Shown: positions 16,449 through 25,937 of the stretch, one piece after another
Layout: each line of letters begins with the position of its first letter
Position numbering within the stretch: the first letter of the stretch is position 1
Assembly (NCBI GenBank): GCA_910580185.1
Contig: CAJTWC010000006.1
Span: 1-64,000, forward strand
Length of the DNA: 64,000 bases
From: an uncultured Bacilli bacterium
Lineage (GTDB): Bacteria; Bacillota_I; Bacilli_A; RF39; UBA660
Reading direction: 5' to 3'
Translations under genes and position numbers: made by a program
Notes under the pieces: model-generated
Database searches by the model: none
Told to the model about the DNA's origin: nothing
Seen by the model: only the letters and a program-made list of their open reading frames with translations

Positions 16449-19073
16449 TCATTTTACTGAATGCTTTCTCTTAAAGACTTTATATATTTCTACAACAAAT
16501 AAAATGATTAATGAAAAGCCTAAAAGTTTTATCATCTCATTTAATGGTACCTTTACCGTTTTTAAAAAACTTGATAGCATTGGTATTTCCATTACTATTA
16601 TTTGTAAAATTATTGAACCCATTATAACAACTGGTATCCATAAATTTTTTCTTAAACTTATCTTAAAAGTAGAGGCCTTTTCACTACGACAATTTAAAAC
16701 ATGTATGTTTTGCATAAATACCATCAAGGTCATTATATATCCTCTTGCAACGTTAATATCTATACCAGACTTAAGTAAATTATTCCATACTATGAATACT
16801 ATTATTCCCATTGTTAATCCCGAAATTAAAATTACTAATAATAGTTCTTTATTTAATAAGGAATCTGTAGTTTTTCTAGGACTTTCTTTCATTATTTTCT
16901 CTTCTGGTTTTTCAAATGATAAAGCAAAATCCTGCAAGCCATCAGTTACTATATTAAGCCATAGCAATTGTATTGCAACAAGAGGCATTGGTAAATTAAA
17001 TAATATTGATAAGCAGAAGAAAAATACTTCAGCAAGCCCACAAGATAATAACATATAAGATACTTTTCTTATGTTGCTATATGCACATCTTCCTTCTTTA
17101 ATGCCTTCTACAATAGAAGAAAAGCTATCGTCTAAAATAAGCATATCGGCAGTTTCTTTTGCAACGTCTGTACCTGATCCCATGGCTATCCCAATATTAG
17201 CACTTTTTAATGCTGGAGCATCATTTACTCCATCCCCAGTTACCGCGACAAATTCACCACTTCTTTTCAAAGCCTCAACTATTTCAAGTTTATCAAGTGG
17301 CGTAACCCTTGAAAAAACTTTTTTACATTTAACAAATTTATCAAATTCATCTTTTCCACGCATTAATGCATTATTAACATCTTCACCAATTGCAACCTCA
17401 TCATAAGAATCGCAAAGTTTCAAATCTTTTGCTATAGAAAAAGCTGTTAGCGGGTGATCTCCGGTTATCATTATAACGTTAATACCAGCATTCTTACATT
17501 CATTTATAGATTTTTTAGTATCTTTTCTTATAGGATCAATAAATGCCACTAACCCCTTGAATTCTAATTCTTCTATATCTCTTTCATCATAATCATCTTT
17601 TTTTTCTAAATTATTTAACTTTCCACTAGCAAGTGCAATAATGCGATATCCCTCTTTTGCAAGTGACTCATTTTGACTTATTATTTTACTTTTGTTTTCA
17701 GTTTTACAAAAATCTAACACCACTTCTAAAGATCCCTTAACAGAAGCATAATTTGTACCTTCAATGTTATAAAATACAGCAGAATACTTATTTTCAGACT
17801 CGTAGGGTATCATACCAATTGTTTCTATATTGCTAACATCAATATCAACTTTTTTTCCAAGCGCTTTAAATGCAACGTCAATTGAGTCACCATAATATGT
17901 ATAACCATCATCTTTTTTTTCTAATACAGATTCATTATTAATATAACCAAGTGTTGCTATTTCTTTAACCAAACTTTCATCTTCTTCGGTTTTGGTTATT
18001 ACTTTACCATCAAAATTATAACCAGTTCCTTCCACATCAAAAGTTTTTCCGGAAGGAAAGACTATTTTTTTAGCAGTTTGTTCATTAACCGTTAGCGTTC
18101 CTGTCTTATCACTTGCTATATAGGTACAACTACCAAGTGATTCTACAGAATTAAGTTTTTTTACTAAGCAATTTTTCTTCATCATTTTATTTGATGTTAT
18201 GGTAAGTGCCATAGTAAGTGCAAGAGGCAATCCTTCTGGCATTGCTGATACAGAAAGTGCTATAACGGATAAAAAAATTTCTTGACCACTAATTTTCTTA
18301 TAAAATAATAAGATGGTAATTATGATTGCTATAAATATAATTAAAAGCGTAATTTGTTTAGAAAATTTTTCCATTCTAATGGTAAGAGGCGTTTTTTCAT
18401 CCTTAGTATTTGCCACTTTATCAGCTATTTTACCAACTTCAGTTTTAATACCTGTTTTAGTTACAATCGCTAATGCTCTACCCGTTGTAATTGTAGTACC
18501 AGCAAAGAGCATATTATACATACCACTTATTGAGTCATTTTCTTTTATAACACCAGCCCTTTTTACAATGTTAATACTTTCACCAGTCAAAACTGATTCA
18601 CTTACAGTTAAATTATGTGATTCTATTATCCTTGCATCCGCACTTATTTTATCTCCTGAGTCTAAAACCATAACATCACCAATTACCAATTCATCTGAAT
18701 CAATAATGGTTTCTTTACCATCTCTTAAAACATTAACCTTAACTTTTATTATGCTAGATAAACTATCGGCGTTCTTTTCAGCTTTCCATTCCTGAACTGC
18801 ACCAAGGATTAAATCAACTAATATTATAAAGCCTATCGCTATTGCGTCATTTTTTTCTTTTATTATTAATGAAAATACAATAGTAACAATTAAAAGTATA
18901 ACTATTGGATCTAAAATACCTTTTAAAAATATTTTAATGAAACTATCTTTTTTCTTTTTGGGCAAAGTATTTTTACCATACACGTTAATTCTTTTATTAG
19001 CCTCTTTATTACTTAAGCCTTTTTTACTAGATTTTAATGTCTCAAATACATCTTCTATTTTCTTATGATGCAT
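16449..19073 (-). CDS. Cation-transporting P-type ATPase, calcium-pump (P2) type
   Basis: 874 residues. Order: N-terminal cation ATPase region, TGES actuator motif (SVLTGES), transmembrane ion site SAMPEGLPLAL, phosphorylation site SDKTGTLTVNE, hinge TGDGVNDAPALK, and a C-terminal six-helix unit. The PEGL motif and domain order fit Ca2+ or Mn2+/cation pumps of the P2A/B group found in Firmicutes. It starts one base after the stop of a CDF cation exporter gene, so the two are coupled and probably handle the same or related metals. It ends in TGA with no other gene overlapping. Confidence 0.94.
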   Translation of the reverse strand: MHHKKIEDVFETLKSSKKGLSNKEANKRINVYGKNTLPKKKKDSFIKIFLKGILDPIVILLIVTIVFSLIIKEKNDAIAIGFIILVDLILGAVQEWKAEKNADSLSSIIKVKVNVLRDGKETIIDSDELVIGDVMVLDSGDKISADARIIESHNLTVSESVLTGESINIVKRAGVIKENDSISGMYNMLFAGTTITTGRALAIVTKTGIKTEVGKIADKVANTKDEKTPLTIRMEKFSKQITLLIIFIAIIITILLFYKKISGQEIFLSVIALSVSAMPEGLPLALTMALTITSNKMMKKNCLVKKLNSVESLGSCTYIASDKTGTLTVNEQTAKKIVFPSGKTFDVEGTGYNFDGKVITKTEEDESLVKEIATLGYINNESVLEKKDDGYTYYGDSIDVAFKALGKKVDIDVSNIETIGMIPYESENKYSAVFYNIEGTNYASVKGSLEVVLDFCKTENKSKIISQNESLAKEGYRIIALASGKLNNLEKKDDYDERDIEELEFKGLVAFIDPIRKDTKKSINECKNAGINVIMITGDHPLTAFSIAKDLKLCDSYDEVAIGEDVNNALMRGKDEFDKFVKCKKVFSRVTPLDKLEIVEALKRSGEFVAVTGDGVNDAPALKSANIGIAMGSGTDVAKETADMLILDDSFSSIVEGIKEGRCAYSNIRKVSYMLLSCGLAEVFFFCLSILFNLPMPLVAIQLLWLNIVTDGLQDFALSFEKPEEKIMKESPRKTTDSLLNKELLLVILISGLTMGIIVFIVWNNLLKSGIDINVARGYIMTLMVFMQNIHVLNCRSEKASTFKISLRKNLWIPVVIMGSIILQIIVMEIPMLSSFLKTVKVPLNEMIKLLGFSLIILFVVEIYKVFKRKHSVK

Positions 19074-19074
19074 A

Positions 19075-19944
19075 TTATCTTTCTCCTAACTTTTCTGTTA
19101 CGTATATTTCTACATATTTTACTTTTAAAGACCTGTGTTTTACTATCTCTTTTTTTATTTTATTTTCAAGGTTAGTAATTTGTCTTAAACTAAGTTTAGG
19201 ATTTAATTCTAATTCTAAGTTCATTTTATAATAATTACCGTATTTTATTAGTTCAACTTTCATATCTTCTATGTTTTTATATTTTTTTATAAAATCTTTT
19301 ATTTTATCTACCGATTCACCTTTTATCTCAACCTCACCAATAATTGATAAAGAGTTACTTATAATTATTTTAAATGAAATTTTAAGTACCATAAAACCAA
19401 TTATTACTGATCCTATTAAATCAGCATATTTTAAAAATGGGTATCTATCAACAAACTGAAGTAAAATAGTTATTATAGCAACAGCTATAGTTGAATATAA
19501 ATCAGCCTTAGATTCCTCTGTTGCAGTTATTAAAACCTGACTATTTAATTTAATACCAACTTTATGCATTATTATTATGGCAATAAGTTTTAATACAAAT
19601 ACAATAATTAATAAATATAAAACTGACAAAGGTGGTATCTCTACTTTTTTTCCAAAACTATTAAATATTATAAAAAATCCCAAAATTAAAATTATTATAC
19701 CAACAAATAAATTAGTTAGATATTCTACTTTTCCAAAGCCAAAAGGATGAACCTTAGTTGGCTTTTTTCTAGAAATTTTTGATCCGATAAAAGAAATAAT
19801 GTCAGTTATAAAATCACTAAAAGTATGCAATCCGTCCGCAAACAAAGATGTTAAATTAAAAAATAATCCACCTATAATCTTAATTATCCCTATCAATAAA
19901 TTATTAAACATCGAGTATATTAAACATTTAAATTCTTTCTTCAC
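19075..19944 (-). CDS. Cation diffusion facilitator (CDF) family metal exporter
   Basis: Start set at a GTG (19944) coding VKKEFKC, with AGGAGAG five bases upstream, rather than the ATG nine codons earlier. About 289 residues: six membrane helices, with the metal site seen as FADGLHTFSDFITD (helix 2) and a matching EESKADLYST (helix 5), then a cytoplasmic C-terminal domain of about 80 residues. Such proteins exchange protons for Zn, Fe or Mn. Stop and start are spaced by one base from the P-type ATPase, implying joint expression. Confidence 0.92.
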   Translation of the reverse strand: MKKEFKCLIYSMFNNLLIGIIKIIGGLFFNLTSLFADGLHTFSDFITDIISFIGSKISRKKPTKVHPFGFGKVEYLTNLFVGIIILILGFFIIFNSFGKKVEIPPLSVLYLLIIVFVLKLIAIIIMHKVGIKLNSQVLITATEESKADLYSTIAVAIITILLQFVDRYPFLKYADLIGSVIIGFMVLKISFKIIISNSLSIIGEVEIKGESVDKIKDFIKKYKNIEDMKVELIKYGNYYKMNLELELNPKLSLRQITNLENKIKKEIVKHRSLKVKYVEIYVTEKLGER

Positions 19945-19985
19945 GTTATCTCTCCTATTATTAATTATCATAGCATAATTCTAGA

Positions 19986-20012
19986 CAAAAAGAACTATAA
20001 AATAGTTCTCTA
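19986..20012 (-). terminator. Terminator after the 280-residue membrane protein
   Basis: Minus-strand AGAACTA-TTTTA-TAGTTCT followed by TTTTG at the stop codon. Confidence 0.7.
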
Positions 20013-20852
20013 ATCATATTTTTTATCATTATACCTAGTTATCTTATTTCCTACAAAATAAATTATTATTAAAACCCCAAATAATGCAAAACATATATAA
20101 CCTAAATTAGTAAGGAAATTAATATTTATATCTAATGGTACGCCTAATGTTTCAACTACTAAATCCCTTAATATAATATCTATTATAAATGGTATTAAAA
20201 ATGTAATTAAAACTCCTGATAACGCAAATGAAATAGATAAGTTATAAGTCCATTTATAAAATGATTTCTTAATTAATGCTATTAGTAAAACAAGTATAAT
20301 AATTATACTTATAACAATTCCTCTAAATGTATTAGTAGTTATTTTGTTATATAAATCTATAGCGGTTTTCTCCTTGCTAGAAATATCACTTTTTATTTCT
20401 GTTACAACGTTTTCATAAATTTTATTTAGTTTCTCATCACTAGTTAATTCATTAGCTATTTTTTCTTTTTCTTCATTTGTTATTTCTATACCATTTTCTT
20501 CTAAAATATATTCATTTTGGTTTATTAAATCAAGAATTTCTTTTTTTGTATCAGGTAATTTTACCTCGCTATCCTTAGTAATAGACTCAATTATATTATC
20601 AAAGTATTTCTCAGTTATTTTTTCTATGTTTTCATTATTACCGATACCTGTTTCTAATTTTTCTAAAGTATCATAATCAATTTCATCATAATATTCTTTA
20701 GTATAATCCGCAACTTTACTTGATATTTCTTTTTTAACAATTTCATTAGATATTGTATTTACGATAATTTCTTTAGCACAAAAACTAATGCATAACAAAC
20801 TAATTAATATAAAAATGAATATAGTTATTAAAAAGTTAAATATTTTTTTCAT
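20010..20852 (-). CDS. Membrane protein of unknown function with large extracytoplasmic loop
   Basis: 280 residues. A hydrophobic N-terminal helix (about 5-27) is followed by a highly charged, Glu/Lys-rich helical stretch (28-170) that is probably outside the cell, then three membrane helices (about 172-195, 205-230, 245-270) and a basic tail. No family recognised. It is the third gene of a unit with the split threonine/serine exporter, separated by 2 bp from the ThrE small subunit, and ends at a terminator. A role linked to that transporter is possible but unsupported. Confidence 0.7.
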   Translation of the reverse strand: MKKIFNFLITIFIFILISLLCISFCAKEIIVNTISNEIVKKEISSKVADYTKEYYDEIDYDTLEKLETGIGNNENIEKITEKYFDNIIESITKDSEVKLPDTKKEILDLINQNEYILEENGIEITNEEKEKIANELTSDEKLNKIYENVVTEIKSDISSKEKTAIDLYNKITTNTFRGIVISIIIILVLLIALIKKSFYKWTYNLSISFALSGVLITFLIPFIIDIILRDLVVETLGVPLDININFLTNLGYICFALFGVLIIIYFVGNKITRYNDKKYD

Positions 20853-20854
20853 AT

Positions 20855-21307
20855 TTATATCCTTTCTTTATTTTTATTATAACATGCTTTTTTTATTTCT
20901 TTTAAAACAACATCAAATACTGATACAAATAAAATACCAGAAACTATTCCAAGTATTACTTCTATTGTTATAATTCCCTGATCTAATGCTATTTTAGAAT
21001 TTCCTAAAACTATGTTTTGCATGGTGTAAAACAAACTACTTCCAGGAACACTGGGTATAAGACCAGTCAATACAAATATCGTTGATGGACATTTTAAGAT
21101 TTTTGCCAAAACATTAGAATATACCGAGGTTACTATAGCGCAAATTCCAGAAGATAAGAATATATTTTCAGTTAAATTAAAAGTTACCATATAACCTAAA
21201 TAATTTAAAAAACCACCCATCATTATATAATATAGCTTATTTTTATTCGCATTAAACAAAATACCAAACCCTAAAGTACCAAGCATTGCATATAAAAGTT
21301 TTATCAT
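20855..21307 (-). CDS. Threonine/serine exporter small subunit, YjjB/ThrE_2-like
   Basis: 150 residues with four to five membrane helices, matching the YjjB (DUF3815) half of the split threonine/serine exporter. Its features are FGILFNANKNKLYYIMMGGFLNYLGY and VPGSSLFYTMQNIVLGN, typical of this family. The start ATG overlaps the stop of the larger YjjP-like gene as ATGA, so both halves are made together. In E. coli the YjjP/YjjB pair exports succinate; in corynebacteria the fused ThrE exports threonine and serine. The substrate here is undetermined. Confidence 0.87.
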   Translation of the reverse strand: MIKLLYAMLGTLGFGILFNANKNKLYYIMMGGFLNYLGYMVTFNLTENIFLSSGICAIVTSVYSNVLAKILKCPSTIFVLTGLIPSVPGSSLFYTMQNIVLGNSKIALDQGIITIEVILGIVSGILFVSVFDVVLKEIKKACYNKNKERI

Positions 21308-22065
21308 ATTATCCCTCCTAACATTAGAAGTGATAAACCAACACCCGCTGCTATGGTAAGTGCTAAAAAGATTCCTTCTGTAAATCTTCCTATACCAGAT
21401 AAAGTATCCCCCTTAAATATATCATTAATCGATATAAACATAGAAAGCCCAGGAATAAGAAGCATTATATCACCTATTATTATCTTATCAAAATTATTAC
21501 CAAAACCCATTTTAGTTAAAATTATTGCCATCAAACCAATTATAAAACTACATAAAAAATTATATATTAATTTATTAATGTTACTGTGATTAGTAAACTT
21601 ATCTATAAAGAATAATACAGTTGCAATTAATAAAGCACAAAAAGCATCAATCAAGTTACCTCCAAAAAATAAAGTAAAAGAAAAAGCAGCTAATACTTCA
21701 CCTACTAATATTAATATGTCTTTTTTAGGTTTCTTACAATTTTCAATTTCTTTTAATACTTTTTTTCTTGAAATATTTTTTTCACATATCATTCTTGATA
21801 GCCCATTTAATTTTTCTAACTGATATAAATCCGTTTTATGATACATTATCCGTCTTGATTCGGTTACAGAATCATTTTTATTTCTCAAGGTAACAACAAT
21901 TAAAGAATTCATTGCGAAAACTTCCATATATTTAATTCCATAACCATTACAAATTATCGATATTGTTTGTTCAACTCTTGATACTTCCGCTCCACACTTA
22001 AGCATTCTTTCTCCTATATCAAGTGATAAACTAAGTGTTTCTTTTAAACTTATATTTTTCATCAA
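21304..22065 (-). CDS. Threonine/serine exporter large subunit, YjjP/ThrE-like
   Basis: 253 residues. A soluble N-terminal part (about 1-115: LDIGERMLKCGAEVSRVEQTI, then RRIMYHKTDLYQLEKLN) is followed by five membrane helices, including LLIPGLSMFISINDIFKGDT, the hallmark of DUF1212/YjjP. It is the partner of the small subunit through a 4-bp ATGA overlap. Upstream lie a good promoter and a short leader with two hairpins, the second a terminator, so transcription may be attenuated, or that hairpin may just end the gene before it. Confidence 0.88.
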   Translation of the reverse strand: MMKNISLKETLSLSLDIGERMLKCGAEVSRVEQTISIICNGYGIKYMEVFAMNSLIVVTLRNKNDSVTESRRIMYHKTDLYQLEKLNGLSRMICEKNISRKKVLKEIENCKKPKKDILILVGEVLAAFSFTLFFGGNLIDAFCALLIATVLFFIDKFTNHSNINKLIYNFLCSFIIGLMAIILTKMGFGNNFDKIIIGDIMLLIPGLSMFISINDIFKGDTLSGIGRFTEGIFLALTIAAGVGLSLLMLGGII

Positions 22066-22081
22066 CGTCTCCTAATATAAA

Positions 22082-22143
22082 CAAAAAAGGACATGATGGG
22101 TAAAACATGTCCTTAAGCAATAAGGGAAGTTTGTGTACTTCCA
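22082..22143 (-). promoter_or_regulatory. Short structured leader with terminator hairpin before thrE-like genes
   Basis: From the predicted start near 22142 the RNA has hairpin 1 (GGAAG...CUUCC), then AAGGACAUG...CAUGUCCUU followed by six U. CCUUA-UUGCU-UAAGG between them could form an alternative stem that takes the terminator's 5' arm. This could be an attenuator or simply the terminator of the gene at 22186. Confidence 0.5.
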
Positions 22144-22148
22144 CTATA

Positions 22149-22177
22149 AGAATACTATATTATTAAAAATAAATCAA
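22149..22177 (-). promoter_or_regulatory. Promoter of the thrE-like operon
   Basis: Minus-strand TTGATT, 17-bp spacer, TATTCT, located between the gene at 22186 and the leader hairpins. Confidence 0.55.
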
Positions 22178-22185
22178 GTGTTTTT

Positions 22186-22770
22186 TTACTTACATGTATA
22201 ATTTGATTTCTTTAACAGCTTTTTAATACTATTTTTAGTGTAAATTTTTGACAAGTCAAAAGTAGCATAATTACCATTTATGTCTTCTTTTACTACGTTA
22301 AAACTAATCCCCTCATCTTCTTTATCTATAAATATATTATCTATTATATATTTTTTATTTTCATTATATGATAAATTAACTGTTACTTTTTTATCATCTG
22401 AAGAAATAGAATAATTATCATATTCTTTATATATATCATCTAAAGAACTTTTTATCATTGGTAAATATTTTATCGATGTATTAGAATCTATAACACTTAT
22501 AGTCCTTGTTAAATCTATACTTTTTATCTTTTTACTGTTAAGTTTTAAGATAACTTTACTATCCGTTTTAAAACCATTTTCAGAAACTACCTTAGTACAG
22601 GTTAATCTTTTACTATTAATAATAGTAATACTAATAACAATCACTAAAATTATAACAATAGTAATTGTCATTATGATTAAAGGTAATGTTTTCTTATTTT
22701 TACTATTATTTTTTTTGATACTCTTTTGCTTTTTAGGTGCTGTTTTTTTTATATTTTTTTTATTTGCCAT
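22186..22770 (-). CDS. Membrane-anchored extracytoplasmic protein of unknown function
   Basis: 194 residues: a strongly basic cytoplasmic N-terminus (1-28, Lys-rich), one membrane helix (29-52), and an outer domain that opens with RLTCT and ends with the last residues NYTCK. This bracket of two cysteines and the domain length match the lipoprotein at 1207-1638 (LTCT...YTCK), so the two are probably distant paralogues that differ in their anchor. The cysteines may pair at the cell surface. Function unknown. Confidence 0.7.
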   Translation of the reverse strand: MANKKNIKKTAPKKQKSIKKNNSKNKKTLPLIIMTITIVIILVIVISITIINSKRLTCTKVVSENGFKTDSKVILKLNSKKIKSIDLTRTISVIDSNTSIKYLPMIKSSLDDIYKEYDNYSISSDDKKVTVNLSYNENKKYIIDNIFIDKEDEGISFNVVKEDINGNYATFDLSKIYTKNSIKKLLKKSNYTCK

Positions 22771-22823
22771 ACATAATCCCTTCTTACTAAAGTAAGTATA
22801 ACAATTAGGAGTCCCATTGTCAA

Positions 22824-24344
22824 TTAATGTTTTATCAAACTAACGCCAGTCATCTCGCGAGGTTTTTTAATATCAAGTAATTCTAGCATAGTTGGTGCTA
22901 TATCAGCTAGTTTACCATCATTTAATTCAATACCCTGCTTTGTAATAATACAAGGAACAGGATTTGTCGTATGGGAAGTTACTGGATTTTTATCTTCATC
23001 ACACATAACATCACAATTACCATGATCTGCTATTATTATTAAAATACCATTAAGTTCCATTACTTTATCATATATCTTAGATAAACACTTATCCATATCT
23101 TCAACTGCTTTTTTGGCAGCTTCATAGACACCAGTGTGTCCAACCATATCACCATTAGCTAAGTTCATAATCGTAACATCAAAGTTTTCTACTTCTTTTA
23201 AGAAATTATCAGTTACCTCATAAACACTCATTTCAGGTTTTAAATCATACGTTGCAACCTTAGGTGATGGAATGATTATTTTTTTCATATCATCATATTC
23301 TACTTCTCTTCCACCATCAAAGAAAAACGTAACATGTGGAAACTTTTCAGTTTCTGATATTCTAAGCTGGCTAAGTCCTTTTTCATGTAAGTAATCAACT
23401 AAAATATTTTTTAAATCTAAATCGTTAAATGCATGTTTTGATAATACCGTTTCAGTAACAGGAAACATAGTCAAAGTCTTGAGGTTATCATAATGTTTTA
23501 TTATCATATCCTTTTCTTTTGCCATAGACTCATAAGCTGATGGATTACTTAAACAGGTAAATAACTCTCTTAAGCGATCTTTTCTAAAATTAAATGAAAT
23601 AATACCATCATTATCATTAATAGGAACATTATTAATTATTCCTGGAACAATAAATTCATCATAAATCCCTTCTTTATAGTTTTCATCTACTAACTCATTA
23701 TAATTATTATAAACCTTACCAGTACCATAAACAAAAGTATCATAAGATAACTTTAACCTATCAAAATTATTATCTCTATCCATCGCATAATATCTGCCAT
23801 GTACTGTTGCAATCTTTCCTAAACCTAATTTCTCTATTTTTTCATTTAATATATTTAAATATTTAATAGCACTTTTTTCATAAGTATCTCTACCATCTAA
23901 AAACACATGTATATATACATTACTAACATTTTCTTTCTTACACATATCAAGTAATGCTAATAAATGATTAATGTGTGAATGAACCCCGCCGTCACTTAAC
24001 AATCCCATAATATGTAAATTAGAATTATTTTTCTTAACGTGATTTAATACTTCTAAAATATTTTCATTTTGAAAAAAGGTTTTATCTTCTATAGCTTTCG
24101 TAATTGCTTGTAATGGTTGTAACGCAACTCTTCCTGATCCTAGATTCATATGACCTACTTCACTAGTTCCCATTTGTCCTTCTGGAAGTCCAACCGAAGG
24201 CCCACTTGCTTGTAATATAGAATGAGGATACTTTTCCATTAGCATATTAATGGTTGGCTTATTAGCATTTAAAAATGCATTACCATCTTTTTCCTTTCTA
24301 ATTCCGCATCCATCTAAAATGCATAATACTAAAGGCTTTTTCAT
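22824..24344 (-). CDS. gpmI: 2,3-bisphosphoglycerate-independent phosphoglycerate mutase
   Basis: 506 residues, start at MKKPLVLCILDGCG, nine bases after AAAGGAG (a nearer ATG overlaps the RBS spacing). It is an alkaline-phosphatase-superfamily metalloenzyme interconverting 3- and 2-phosphoglycerate in glycolysis. Visible: LDGCG, the serine nucleophile in GTSEVGHMNLGSGR (near residue 60), HSHINHL, FLDGRDT, NFRKDRLREL, MNLANGDMVGHTG and IIADHGNCDVM for Mn2+ binding. Length fits the family (about 510). It stands alone rather than in a gap-pgk-tpi cluster within this window. Confidence 0.97.
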   Translation of the reverse strand: MKKPLVLCILDGCGIRKEKDGNAFLNANKPTINMLMEKYPHSILQASGPSVGLPEGQMGTSEVGHMNLGSGRVALQPLQAITKAIEDKTFFQNENILEVLNHVKKNNSNLHIMGLLSDGGVHSHINHLLALLDMCKKENVSNVYIHVFLDGRDTYEKSAIKYLNILNEKIEKLGLGKIATVHGRYYAMDRDNNFDRLKLSYDTFVYGTGKVYNNYNELVDENYKEGIYDEFIVPGIINNVPINDNDGIISFNFRKDRLRELFTCLSNPSAYESMAKEKDMIIKHYDNLKTLTMFPVTETVLSKHAFNDLDLKNILVDYLHEKGLSQLRISETEKFPHVTFFFDGGREVEYDDMKKIIIPSPKVATYDLKPEMSVYEVTDNFLKEVENFDVTIMNLANGDMVGHTGVYEAAKKAVEDMDKCLSKIYDKVMELNGILIIIADHGNCDVMCDEDKNPVTSHTTNPVPCIITKQGIELNDGKLADIAPTMLELLDIKKPREMTGVSLIKH

Positions 24345-24370
24345 ATTTATCATCTCCTTTTATATTATAA

Positions 24371-24409
24371 CAAAAAAGACTAACTTTGGTAAATAAGTTA
24401 ATCTTTTTT
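24371..24409 (-). terminator. Terminator after the ArsP_2-type permease gene
   Basis: Minus-strand AAGATTAACTT...AAGTTAGTCTT followed by TTTTG, about 40 bp after the permease stop and just before the gpmI start. Confidence 0.7.
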
Positions 24410-24449
24410 TATCACGCAACAAATCCTTGTGTTCGCTTTATTTTATAAG

Positions 24450-25301
24450 CTATATAAGCATTTCTATAATTTCTATTATAACCCCTGATAAAGCCCCGAT
24501 TAAATATAGAGTTAAAAGTATGATTCCGTTTTCTTTTTTATTTTTATTAACCTTAAACAATACCAATAAAGCAACTCCACTACCAGTAAGTAAGCCCGAT
24601 ATGCAAGATGCAAGTGATAAAGCACCATTTAAATATAACTCGGTTATTATAACACTTGCTGCACAGTTTGGTATTAATCCAATTAATGAAGAAATAAATG
24701 GACTAAAGAAACTATCCTTTAAAAACAACTTACCTATGTTTTCTTCTCCTAAATAATGCATACCTATATTAAGCAAAAATGTTACTACCATTATAAACAA
24801 TGTAATATTAAACGTATGTTTAAGCGTAGACTTTAATATACTATGGTTACAATCACAGTGATGTTCCAAACAAAAGTCTTTTATTTCATAATCTTTTTCG
24901 TTTTTGTTTTTCTTTTTAAAAAGAAAATCTATTATGAAACCGACTATAATTCCAATTAAAACCTTTATTAGTAATATTTTAAATATTATCCCTGCTTTTG
25001 CACCATTAGATATAAGAATTGGAAGCATTTCATCAGACGTTGACAAAAAAATTGATATAAGTGTTCCAATTGTTATTATTCTTGTAGCGTAAAGATTAGT
25101 AGCCATAACGGAAAAGCCACATTGAGGTACCGCTCCTAATAAACTACCAATAAAGGGTCCAAACTTACCAGCCTTTATTATTTTATTTTTACTTTTCTTA
25201 CTAAATTTATGTTCTATATATTCCATTATTAAAAATGCAATAAGTAAAAATGGTATTAATTTTAATGCATCTAATATTGTATCTAGTATTATTTCTTTCA
25301 T
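24450..25301 (-). CDS. Putative 10-helix heavy-metal exporter (ArsP_2/DUF2899-like)
   Basis: 283 residues, start at MKEIILDT (AAGGAG seven bases upstream). About ten hydrophobic segments arranged as two related halves: AVPQCGFSVMATNLYA in the first and LIPNCAASVIITELYL in the second, each with the conserved P-x-C motif. A cytosolic loop between them carries CLEHHCDCNHS, a likely metal-binding patch. Family members are annotated as arsenic or manganese exporters; the substrate is uncertain. The Cys/His cluster supports a soft-metal substrate. Confidence 0.8.
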   Translation of the reverse strand: MKEIILDTILDALKLIPFLLIAFLIMEYIEHKFSKKSKNKIIKAGKFGPFIGSLLGAVPQCGFSVMATNLYATRIITIGTLISIFLSTSDEMLPILISNGAKAGIIFKILLIKVLIGIIVGFIIDFLFKKKNKNEKDYEIKDFCLEHHCDCNHSILKSTLKHTFNITLFIMVVTFLLNIGMHYLGEENIGKLFLKDSFFSPFISSLIGLIPNCAASVIITELYLNGALSLASCISGLLTGSGVALLVLFKVNKNKKENGIILLTLYLIGALSGVIIEIIEMLI

Positions 25302-25417
25302 AACTTTCTCCTTCAGAGTTCGATAGCTAGATAATAGCACATTTTAATGTAATATGCAACAAACATAATAAGTGATAAAATCCAAAATTCATATTATAAA
25401 GTGAAAGGAGATAAAAA

Positions 25418-25924
25418 ATGAAAGACAACAATAATCATAAAAATCATAATTGTTGTTCTGGCAGCATAATGTGTGATTTCCTAAGAGATAGACAAAACTC
25501 AGGAAATGTAAGATTCGTTATTGGTGCTACTGGGCCTACCGGGCCTACAGGACCTACTGGGCCATCTGGTGGAATAACTGGTCCTACTGGTGCTACTGGG
25601 CCTCAAGGTTTAGCTGGCGTTACTGGTCCTACTGGGGCAACAGGTCCTACTGGTGCAACCGGACCTACTGGAGCAACCGGAGCTACTGGGGCAACAGGGC
25701 CTACTGGAGCCACTGGCCCTACTGGTGCGACTGGATCTACTGGAGCAACAGGTCCTACTGGACCTACTGGACCTACCGGGCCTCAAGGCGAAGAAGGAAT
25801 TGCAGGATTAACCGGGCCTACCGGGGCTACTGGGGCGACTGGACCAGCTCCAAATTTAGCTATAGGAACTGTAACTACTGGTGCTCCAGGTTCTCAAGCA
25901 AGTGTAACAATAACACCTGCATAA
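25418..25924 (+). CDS. Collagen-like surface protein, N-terminal part
   Basis: 168 residues with AAAGGAG before ATG. The N-terminus is His/Asn/Cys-rich (KNHNCCSG), then about 30 Gly-x-Thr triplets (GPTGPTGATG type) form a collagen helix, ending in PNLAIGTVTTGAPGSQASVTIT and a stop. In related proteins that last segment is followed by a sequence like NYxLNFVIPQGPTGPTG. That sequence appears 40 bp later in another frame, so this is probably the first half of one broken gene. Thr-rich triplets are typical glycosylation sites in Bacillus BclA-like proteins. It is one of the few plus-strand units here. Confidence 0.85.
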   Translation: MKDNNNHKNHNCCSGSIMCDFLRDRQNSGNVRFVIGATGPTGPTGPTGPSGGITGPTGATGPQGLAGVTGPTGATGPTGATGPTGATGATGATGPTGATGPTGATGSTGATGPTGPTGPTGPQGEEGIAGLTGPTGATGATGPAPNLAIGTVTTGAPGSQASVTITPA

Positions 25925-25937
25925 TATTTTAAAAATT

